From positions 1 to 13,818 of the forward strand of contig CANCOG010000064.1 in NCBI GenBank assembly GCA_947379685.1: DNA of 13,818 nt. Direction: 5' to 3'. Every line of letters begins with the position of its first letter. Position 1 is the first letter of the stretch. The notes under the pieces were generated by a model that was not told the DNA's origin, did not search any database, and was given only the letters and a program-made list of their open reading frames with translations. The position numbers and the translations under genes are program-made. This document shows positions 1-6,210 of this stretch, in pieces. This stretch comes from Flavipsychrobacter stenotrophus (GTDB lineage: Bacteria; Bacteroidota; Bacteroidia; Chitinophagales; Chitinophagaceae).

Positions 1-53
1 GTATGACTTTCTATTCTACATTTGCTTACTTTTAAGCAAGATTTTATAGAGCT

Positions 54-1187
54 ATGCAGGATCTCAGGCCATTTTTTGAAACGAAGCACTTTATCGAAAT
101 GCAAGATGAAATTAAATATCATCCGTTGCAATGGGGTGCAAAAATAAAATATGCCTACGGCGATAATTTTGATATTGATGACGCCGATATCATCCTTTTG
201 GGATGTGGCGAGTGGAGGGGTGAACAAATGGATATGCCTTACGACCAAAGTGCGAACCTGGTAAGGCAGCAGTTGTATGATATGTACAACTGGCATGCAG
301 GCATTACCATAGCCGATATTGGTAACATCAGGCAGGGTGCCACCTATGCCGATACCCGTGCAGCGTTGCTCATTGTATTAAGAGAAATACACGATGCCGG
401 GAAAATCGCCATTATACTCGGAGGGAGTCACGATCTAACGTTGGCTCAGTATGACGTTATGCGGAAAAAGGAACAGATGGCAGTTGCGGCTGTAGCAGAC
501 ATGCTTATTGATCTCGATGAAGCCGAAGAAACCAATTCGCGCAGTTTCCTGATGGATATGCTTACAGACACGCCCAACTTCATTGCGCATTACAGCCACA
601 TGGGTTTTCAAAGCTACTATACTCAGCCGCGCATGCTGGAAACGCTGGATAAGTTGCGTTTCGATTTCTTCCGTCTCGGTAAAGTGAAGGAAAGTATTGA
701 GGAAATGGAGCCAGTGTTGCGGTCCAGTGATTTCTTTAGTTTCGATATTTCTGCCGTTCGATATTCCGATGCTCCGGCTAATATTACAGGATCGCCCAAC
801 GGGTTTACCGGTGAAGAGGCTTGCAGCCTGACTAGATATGCAGGGATGAGCGAAAAGCTAACTTCACTGGGTATATTCGGCTACAACAACAATTACGATA
901 ACTACCAGATGACAGCAAAGCTCATTTCTCAAATGATCTGGTATTTTGTTGATGGGCTATTGGTAAGAAAGACAGAAGCCAGTTTGAAAGATAGTGAGGA
1001 GTTTTTTATTTTTCACGTCGTATTTACTGATAACGATACCGTTTTTCTGAAGAGCAAGCGCACTGCCAGATGGTGGATGAAATTGCCTGATAAGACGTTT
1101 ATTCCATGCGCTTACAGTGATTACCTGACTGCAAGTAATAATGAAATTCCGGAACGTTGGCTTAGGGCTCAGGAGCGTTTAGTCTAG
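54..1187 (+). CDS. Arginase/formimidoylglutamase-fold protein with degraded metal site
   Basis: This 377-residue protein has the ureohydrolase (arginase, agmatinase, formimidoylglutamase) layout. Its GGSHD motif at residues 123-127 corresponds to the family's GGDHS and keeps the metal-binding His126. The second motif, normally DAHxD, reads DMLID at 149-153, so both Asp remain but the His is Leu. The third motif, normally SxDxDxxDP, begins SFDIS at 229-233, so Asp231 remains and the second Asp is Ser233; a later D-A-P follows at 239-241. With at least two ligands lost, full binuclear manganese chemistry is doubtful. Homologues in Bacteroidota are usually labelled formimidoylglutamase (histidine breakdown to glutamate), but no other hut gene is visible here, so the substrate is unproven. 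The ATG at 54 is the first start after an in-frame stop at 33-35. The leader has no clear Shine-Dalgarno sequence. The fold call is firm; the enzyme activity is not. Confidence 0.8.
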   Translation: MQDLRPFFETKHFIEMQDEIKYHPLQWGAKIKYAYGDNFDIDDADIILLGCGEWRGEQMDMPYDQSANLVRQQLYDMYNWHAGITIADIGNIRQGATYADTRAALLIVLREIHDAGKIAIILGGSHDLTLAQYDVMRKKEQMAVAAVADMLIDLDEAEETNSRSFLMDMLTDTPNFIAHYSHMGFQSYYTQPRMLETLDKLRFDFFRLGKVKESIEEMEPVLRSSDFFSFDISAVRYSDAPANITGSPNGFTGEEACSLTRYAGMSEKLTSLGIFGYNNNYDNYQMTAKLISQMIWYFVDGLLVRKTEASLKDSEEFFIFHVVFTDNDTVFLKSKRTARWWMKLPDKTFIPCAYSDYLTASNNEIPERWLRAQERLV

Positions 1188-1288
1188 ATTAATGCAGCAG
1201 TAGATGAATACATGTGGTGCCTCTCAAGGCAAGTATTGATAGTATAACTAACGGGTTTATTTTTACTTTTTACTTTTTATTTTTTGAA

Positions 1289-2476
1289 GTGATTGATACA
1301 AAAACAAAAATAGTTGACAAAGAAAAGGCCGTTCTTATAGGCCTTGTGTATAAGGAGCAGACCGAAACAATGGTGAGGGAGTATCTGGATGAACTAGCGT
1401 TTCTGGCAGAAACTGCAGGAGCTCAGGCCGTAAAAACATTCATTCAGAAATTACCTCATCCCGATAGCAAAACTTTTGTAGGAAAGGGCAAACTGGAGGA
1501 AATAAAGGTATATGTAAAAACCAAGGGCATTGATCTTGTTATTTTTGACGACGAACTTACTGGTTCTCAGATAGGCAATATTTCTGATGCGCTTGAGGTG
1601 AAGGTAATTGACAGAAGTGACCTGATACTCGATATTTTTGCGGCCAGAGCAAAAACTGCTCAGGCGAAGGTTCAGGTAGAACTGGCACAGTACCAATACA
1701 TTCTTCCCCGCCTGAAAGGTATGTGGAAGCACCTGGAAAGGCAGGGTGGGGGAATAGGCAGCAGGGGACCGGGCGAAACAGAAATTGAAACCGATCGAAG
1801 GATAGTTAAGGATAAGATATCGTTACTCAGAAAACGCCTGACAGAGATAGACAAGCAGGCGATGACTCAACGGCAGGAGCGGGGAACCTATATTCGTGTT
1901 GCTTTTGTGGGCTATACCAATGTGGGGAAGAGTACTATCATGAATGTGATGAGTAAAGCAGAAGTATTTGCTGAAAACAAATTGTTTGCAACCCTCGATA
2001 CCACCACGCGTAAAGTTGTATATGAGCAAACACCATTTCTTCTTAGTGATACGGTAGGCTTTATTCGTAAGTTGCCACACCACCTTGTAGAAAGTTTCAA
2101 GAGCACGCTCGATGAGGTTCGTGAAGCTGATTGTCTGCTGCATGTTGTAGATATTTCTCATCCGGCCTATGAAGACCAAATGGGTGTTGTAAACAAGACG
2201 CTGCAGGAAATTGGAGCCTTTGATAAACCAATTCTAACAATTTTTAATAAAATGGACCTTTACGAAGCCCAGGTGTTCGATCCGTGGCTCGATGAAGAAG
2301 TAAAGAAAGATATGCTGGTGCAGTTAGAGGAAAGATGGCAGCACCTTACAAATAATTCAGCAATTTTTGTTTCGGCAACGGCCCGCAAGAATATCGATGG
2401 TTTGAGATTGAATATTCTCGGCAGGGTTAAAAAATTGTATGAAGAGCGGTACCCTTACCTGACTCAGTTCTATTAA
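1289..2476 (+). CDS. hflX: GTPase HflX
   Basis: This is a ribosome-associated GTPase that in other bacteria splits or rescues stalled 70S ribosomes under stress. Using a GTG start at 1289 the protein has 395 residues. The N-terminal HflX domain ends in the family signature GGGIGSRGPGETEIETD (153-169). The G domain follows, with P-loop GYTNVGKS (208-215), a threonine-rich switch I near ATLDTTTRK, G3 DTVGF (254-258), G4 NKMD (320-323) and G5 SAT (362-364). An in-frame ATG at 1214 would add 25 residues, mostly Phe/Tyr/Ile, encoded by T-rich leader DNA and not expected in HflX. Homologues in this phylum, as I recall them, begin close to the V-I-D-T-K residues at 1289, so the shorter start is preferred. 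The gene lies about 100 bases after the preceding one and may have its own promoter in the T-rich gap. Confidence 0.93.
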   Translation: MIDTKTKIVDKEKAVLIGLVYKEQTETMVREYLDELAFLAETAGAQAVKTFIQKLPHPDSKTFVGKGKLEEIKVYVKTKGIDLVIFDDELTGSQIGNISDALEVKVIDRSDLILDIFAARAKTAQAKVQVELAQYQYILPRLKGMWKHLERQGGGIGSRGPGETEIETDRRIVKDKISLLRKRLTEIDKQAMTQRQERGTYIRVAFVGYTNVGKSTIMNVMSKAEVFAENKLFATLDTTTRKVVYEQTPFLLSDTVGFIRKLPHHLVESFKSTLDEVREADCLLHVVDISHPAYEDQMGVVNKTLQEIGAFDKPILTIFNKMDLYEAQVFDPWLDEEVKKDMLVQLEERWQHLTNNSAIFVSATARKNIDGLRLNILGRVKKLYEERYPYLTQFY

Positions 2477-2581
2477 AATGAAATTTGGTGTGGTAACGGT
2501 AATTTTTAGTTTTCTTTAAGAGTACAGGCAAGGCCGGTGTTGGACGGACATCGTAAATTATTGTTCACAAAATCTACGATC

Positions 2582-3280
2582 ATGAGAAAGGTAATTGCGA
2601 CCAGCATTTTGGCTGCTGGAATCTGGACAATAACGGCTTGCGGAACAAATCCCAAACCAGAACAAGTAAAAGCTACCGTTGCAAATTTCATTTCTGACAC
2701 AGTTGCTAAAGATCTGGAACATTGCAGTGTGGCAACGTTTGCAGCGGGATGCTTCTGGCACGAGGAAGTCCTTTTTGAAAGCATCAAGGGTGTTAAAGAG
2801 GCTGTTTCCGGCTATGCTGGCGGGCAAATGGCCAATCCGACATATGAAGATATCGAGACGGGAAATACTGGGCACACTGAGACAGTAAATGTATATTACG
2901 ATAGCTCAATTATCAGCTTTCCCACGTTATTAAAAGTTTTTTTGGAGGGTCAGGAAGATCCGACACAGGTTAACGGCCAGGGGCCGGATAAAGGAACCCA
3001 ATATAGGTCAGCTGTCTTTTACCGGAACGATGCGGAGCGGCAGATGGCAACCGATTATATAAGAAAAGTCAACGAATCTAAAAAATATGCAAATCCAATT
3101 GCTGCGGAAATAAAATTGCTTGATAAGTTCTGGCCGGCCGAAGACTATCACCAGAATTATGTATACAGTCATACCGATAATCCCTACGTAGCCAATGTAA
3201 GTATACCCGGAGTTGCGGCATTTCAGGCCAAGAATCCAGAGTTAATAAAAGCGGGAAGAAGTTTTGTAAATAAAAAATAA
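2582..3280 (+). CDS. msrA: Peptide-methionine (S)-S-oxide reductase MsrA, lipoprotein form
   Basis: This enzyme reduces methionine-S-sulfoxide in proteins back to methionine. From the ATG at 2582 it has 232 residues and begins with a lipoprotein signal peptide, a hydrophobic stretch ending in I-T-A-C with Cys20 as the lipidation site. It should therefore work in the periplasm or at the outer membrane rather than in the cytoplasm. The MsrA domain starts near residue 52. The catalytic Cys57 lies in GCFW (56-59), followed by GYAGG (77-81), NPTYEDIETGNTGHTE (85-100), DPTQVNGQGPDKGTQYRS (126-143) and the late motif AEDYHQNY (186-193). There is no cysteine after Cys57, so the usual C-terminal resolving cysteine is missing; Cys48 is the only other cysteine outside the lipobox. 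The His common in HDPT is Glu here. A GTG at 2537 would extend the frame by 15 residues but would bury the signal peptide, so it is rejected. Confidence 0.92.
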   Translation: MRKVIATSILAAGIWTITACGTNPKPEQVKATVANFISDTVAKDLEHCSVATFAAGCFWHEEVLFESIKGVKEAVSGYAGGQMANPTYEDIETGNTGHTETVNVYYDSSIISFPTLLKVFLEGQEDPTQVNGQGPDKGTQYRSAVFYRNDAERQMATDYIRKVNESKKYANPIAAEIKLLDKFWPAEDYHQNYVYSHTDNPYVANVSIPGVAAFQAKNPELIKAGRSFVNKK

Positions 3281-3402
3281 ATTTGAAATGAATGATTGTG
3301 TTCTTCTTTCTTTTTAAGGCATGGACAACATTTTATTTATTTTTATGAATCGGTAACAATAATTTCATGTAACCCAATTCACAGGCTATCCACATTGAGT
3401 AT

Positions 3403-3424
3403 TGTTTGCATTTTAGGGCAAACA
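3403..3424. repeat. Inverted repeat (7-bp stem, 8-base loop)
   Basis: TGTTTGC at 3403-3409 is exactly complementary to GCAAACA at 3418-3424, with the loop ATTTTAGG between. GGCTAT at 3384-3389 and ATAGCC at 3433-3438 can pair outside it, with an unequal internal loop. No T run follows, so it does not look like an intrinsic terminator. It could be an operator or part of a leader RNA. The function is unknown. Confidence 0.45.
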
Positions 3425-3694
3425 GCCTATCTATAGCCACTTTGGCAGCATATTGAGTAACTAAAGGTTAATAAATGTTACCTGTTGGATTAATTTCTTT
3501 ATATTTTATTTAGTTTTTTTTGATGACCATTGGTGTGTTTTTTAGAAATATTCTTTACTTTTACCGGAACTTAATTATCTTTACGAAAAATAGGTTTTAA
3601 TTAACGCTGTTAATGGTATGTTATTGCGCCTTGGTTTAGCAACTTATGGGGCAAGCAACTATGGAGTGTTATTATTTTTTTTGGTTCTTTTGTT

Positions 3695-3702
3695 TAGATT
3701 TG
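3695..3702 (+). promoter_or_regulatory. Candidate Bacteroidota -7 box (TAnnTTTG) for the gld operon
   Basis: TAGATTTG matches the phylum's -7 consensus TAnnTTTG exactly and would give a leader of about 60 bases before the gldK start. No TTG is found at the expected -33 spacing (the nearest, at 3681-3683, is too close), so the assignment is weak. A second near-match, TATCTTTA at 3576-3583, would give a much longer leader and also lacks a good -33 element. Confidence 0.3.
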
Positions 3703-3766
3703 TTGTTGATTAGGGGTTTGTATATCACGATTCCTGTCAGTATTAATAAAATTATTCTCAAATAAA

Positions 3767-5347
3767 ATGAGTATGTATATGAAGGGTACACATTTAGCAT
3801 TATCATTGTTTGTAACGGCAACCTCTTTGTCTATGTATTGCAGTGCGCAGCAGCAGCAGAAATCACGTATTCGTCCGGTAATTCCTTACGAACATGCGAA
3901 ATTGTCTGCTCCTCCAGGTATGGTTTACGTTCCAGGCGGTACTACAATTATAAAATATAGCCAACAGGCAACAGACAGTAATTGTGTGAAAAAGGTTAGT
4001 CTTAGTTCTTTCTTTATTGATAAGACCGAGGTTACTAATCAGCAGTACAGGCAATTTGTTAATTGGGTACTGGATTCTATTGCTATTGTAAAATATTTGA
4101 AAGATGATGACAAGTATTTTAAGGATGCAAAGGTTACAGACTCGGCTTTAAGGGTTACTACTGTTCGTCGCATTAATTGGTCACGGGTTGATCATAAAGA
4201 CCTTTTTGAAAATCCTGAAACAAGGGCTAAGTTAGGCTCTATGCTCGACGAAAGGGGACAAATCAAGAAAGATTCATGCATTTTTGCGTTCTCTTTCCTA
4301 CGTGCAATGGGCACAAATCCGAAGGCAAAGATAGGTACATGGGCATCTGAGCCTGTTAATGTTTACCCTGATGAGGAAATATGGGCAAAAGATCAGCCTA
4401 ATGCCCAAATGGATATTCTTGTAGAAAACTACTTTACTAGTCCTCCATACGACGATTATCCAGTAGTAGGTGTTAACTGGACGCAAGCGAGGGCATTTGC
4501 ATATTGGCGCTCATTGACTTCAAATGGTTTCAGTGACGTTGCTGATTACATGAAGAGTTACCACCTGGCGTTTAGCCTGCCATCTGAAGCGCAGTGGGTT
4601 TATGCTGCACAGCAGGATATGAGAGGAAGCATGATTGCTTCACCTGCAGCAGCTGAAAAGAAGGAGTCAAAAGATGACAGCAAGGCTACAGCTGATGCTG
4701 ATTCTAAAAAATCAAAAAATAAGAAGCCTAAGGGCAAGCCTGCTAAGTCAGATTCATCAGCCACTGTAGCAAAGCCAGTTGATAACCCAACTGAGCCAAC
4801 TGACGCAAACTCTAGCTGGACTTCTTCAACTTCTACAACTGTTGATAATTCTTCAGCGCTGAAGACCGACAGTCTTGAAGCTTACGATCCTTCATTGGAA
4901 GACAAGACCAATGTACCTTCTGACAGGAAAGGTCTTACTGCTAACTTCAAACAAGACGAAGGTGATTACACCGGTGATGGTTCTCCGTTTACAGTACCTG
5001 TAATGTCTTACACTCCAAACGATTTCGGTATCTATAATATGGTTGGTAACGTAGCAGAATGGACAATGGACGCCTTCAGCCCATCAACTTTCGCATTCGT
5101 GTCTGACGTTAACCCTGTATTATTGTATGACGCAGATTCAACTGAAGCTGATGCAATGAAGCGCAAAGTTGTTCGCGGTGGTTCTTTCATGAGTAATGCA
5201 AAGGCGCTCAGCCCATATGCACGTGAAAGTGAGCCTCAGCAAACAGTACATTGCTATATTGGTTTCAGGTGTGTAATGGCTGCTCCGGAAATTTTGAATG
5301 CAGCAACCGCTACACGCAGGAAAACAACTACCAATAAAAAGAAATAA
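3767..5347 (+). CDS. gldK: GldK, type IX secretion periplasmic ring component
   Basis: GldK (PorK) forms, with GldN, a ring anchored below the outer membrane that links the GldLM motor to the type IX secretion translocon. The 526-residue protein has an N-terminal signal sequence and a formylglycine-generating-enzyme/sulfatase-modifying-factor fold: GMVYVPGGT (51-59), FFIDKTEVTNQQY (82-94), YPVVGVNWTQARAFAYW (231-247), LPSEAQWVYAA (271-281), GIYNMVGNVAEWTMDAF (421-437), VVRGGSF (468-474) and GFRCV (499-503). It is somewhat longer than usual because about 105 residues of Lys/Ser/Thr/Asp-rich low-complexity sequence (roughly 291-395) interrupt the fold. The C-terminus is a basic Thr/Lys tail. 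The signal region ends SMYC-SAQ (22-28), which is a poor lipobox, although GldK is normally a lipoprotein. ATG codons at 3767, 3773 and 3779 are all possible starts; the last gives the most typical signal peptide. It is the first gene of gldKLMN. Confidence 0.93.
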   Translation: MSMYMKGTHLALSLFVTATSLSMYCSAQQQQKSRIRPVIPYEHAKLSAPPGMVYVPGGTTIIKYSQQATDSNCVKKVSLSSFFIDKTEVTNQQYRQFVNWVLDSIAIVKYLKDDDKYFKDAKVTDSALRVTTVRRINWSRVDHKDLFENPETRAKLGSMLDERGQIKKDSCIFAFSFLRAMGTNPKAKIGTWASEPVNVYPDEEIWAKDQPNAQMDILVENYFTSPPYDDYPVVGVNWTQARAFAYWRSLTSNGFSDVADYMKSYHLAFSLPSEAQWVYAAQQDMRGSMIASPAAAEKKESKDDSKATADADSKKSKNKKPKGKPAKSDSSATVAKPVDNPTEPTDANSSWTSSTSTTVDNSSALKTDSLEAYDPSLEDKTNVPSDRKGLTANFKQDEGDYTGDGSPFTVPVMSYTPNDFGIYNMVGNVAEWTMDAFSPSTFAFVSDVNPVLLYDADSTEADAMKRKVVRGGSFMSNAKALSPYARESEPQQTVHCYIGFRCVMAAPEILNAATATRRKTTTNKKK

Positions 5348-5427
5348 GAAACTAGTAAATCATTCTTTATATTTTTTTACACCGAACCGCAAACTTAGAA
5401 TCAATCCATTAAAATTCAATTAAAACT

Positions 5428-6177
5428 ATGAGCAGTAATCCTCAGCAAACAGGAAAAAAGAAAGTTGGTCTTAATTCAGTTATCTCGTGGGGAGCGAGTG
5501 TCGTAATCATCGGTTTGATGTTTAAAATACTTCACCTTAAAGGCGGTGGGGGCATGATTGCAGTTGGTCTTCTGACTGAATCAGTTTTGTTCTTCATCCT
5601 CGGTATCGCGGCAATGAATGTTGAAGAAGCGCCAACAGGCGGTCCAGATGACAGAAAGGCTTCAGGACTCGATGATTTACTGGCTACTGCTATCAGCCCT
5701 GCTGTTATTCAGAAGTTGAGTAAGGGTTTTGAGCAATTCAATAAAACAGTTGAGACTGTAAATCAGGTTGCCAACACAACACCGATTACTCAGAATTTGT
5801 TGAAGGAAGTTGAAACAGCTACAAGTGATCTTAAGAAGTTCCGTGAACATGTAAATGGTATCGGCACTAACTTCGATGCTTTCGGTAAAACATTGCAGTC
5901 TATAAATCAAATGTCTATTGCTTCACAAACAATGTTGAAGGACTTTGAGTCTGCAAGTGCTGGTATGAAATTGTATGCTAAGAACATGACTGATATGAAC
6001 AGTAGCTTCGATACATTCAATAAAACTCTGTCTGCCATCAATCAAATGACTGCTTCTTCTCAAACTATGTTGAAAGAATTTGAGGCAGCTACACAGGGCA
6101 TGAAGGCTTACAACAAGAACATTACTGATTTGAGTAAGGTTTATCAAGCTCAGTTAGACGCATTCAGGAAAAACTAA
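5428..6177 (+). CDS. gldL: GldL, inner-membrane proton motor subunit of type IX secretion
   Basis: GldL (PorL) forms the membrane ring around a GldM dimer and uses the proton motive force to drive secretion and gliding. The 249-residue protein has two membrane helices at about 17-36 and 42-63, joined by a glycine-rich turn. The polar residues K33, H36 and E51 align by eye with the K27, H30 and E49 shown to matter in Flavobacterium johnsoniae GldL. The remainder is a long helical cytoplasmic arm. Residues 101-239 form three tandem copies of a 45-48-residue unit that starts F-x-x-F-x-K-T (101-107, 149-155, 194-200) and continues with NQ, an LK(D/E) segment and a K-rich end. Copies 2 and 3 agree at 27 of 45 positions. 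The gene starts 80 bases after gldK, with no Shine-Dalgarno sequence before the ATG. Confidence 0.95.
   Translation: MSSNPQQTGKKKVGLNSVISWGASVVIIGLMFKILHLKGGGGMIAVGLLTESVLFFILGIAAMNVEEAPTGGPDDRKASGLDDLLATAISPAVIQKLSKGFEQFNKTVETVNQVANTTPITQNLLKEVETATSDLKKFREHVNGIGTNFDAFGKTLQSINQMSIASQTMLKDFESASAGMKLYAKNMTDMNSSFDTFNKTLSAINQMTASSQTMLKEFEAATQGMKAYNKNITDLSKVYQAQLDAFRKN
5728..6144 (+). repeat. Three tandem repeats encoded in the GldL cytoplasmic arm
   Basis: Unit 1 begins at 5728, unit 2 at 5872 and unit 3 at 6007, so the spacing is 144 then 135 bases, in frame. At protein level each unit starts with F(D/E)xF followed by KT and contains an NQ pair, an L-K-(D/E) segment and an A-(S/T) pair before a lysine-rich end. 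Units 2 and 3 are about 60% identical by direct count; unit 1 is more diverged and has a 3-residue insertion near TTPIT. Confidence 0.8.
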
Positions 6178-6210
6178 TCCATCCACCTTTTAAATAAACA
6201 ACCATAACGC

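Larger units (their letters stand above)
3281..3766. other. Long A/T-rich intergenic region upstream of gldK
   Basis: These 486 bases contain no open reading frame longer than about a dozen codons in the places I checked. Visible structure: a perfect 7-bp hairpin (3403-3409 with 3418-3424, loop of 8) sitting inside a weaker 6-bp pairing (3384-3389 with 3433-3438). An 11-base direct repeat CAyATTGAGTA occurs at 3391-3401 and 3449-3459, and several homopolymeric T runs are present. A TAnnTTTG box lies at 3695-3702. The msrA frame ends immediately before this region and I see no strong terminator for it. The region probably carries the gld operon promoter and a leader; an unrecognised small RNA cannot be excluded by eye. 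Confidence 0.6.

Noticed and set aside
1214..1288. An ATG-started 25-residue N-terminal extension of HflX
   Set aside because: The extension is encoded by T-rich leader DNA, is hydrophobic and Phe/Tyr-rich, and does not fit a cytosolic GTPase; the GTG at 1289 starts where homologues are expected to start.
1451..2179. Minus-strand reading frames within hflX, and similar ones inside gldK, gldL, gldN and the sugar transferase
   Set aside because: They lie wholly within well-supported genes, have low-quality composition and match no recognisable family; they are shadows of the true frames.
2537..2581. A GTG start giving MsrA 15 more residues
   Set aside because: It would put a polar, basic stretch in front of a well-formed lipoprotein signal peptide that starts at the ATG at 2582.
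3281..3360. Small peptide genes in the gap after msrA (ATG at 3288 and 3321)
   Set aside because: They run only 9 and 11 codons before a stop and have no ribosome-binding signal.
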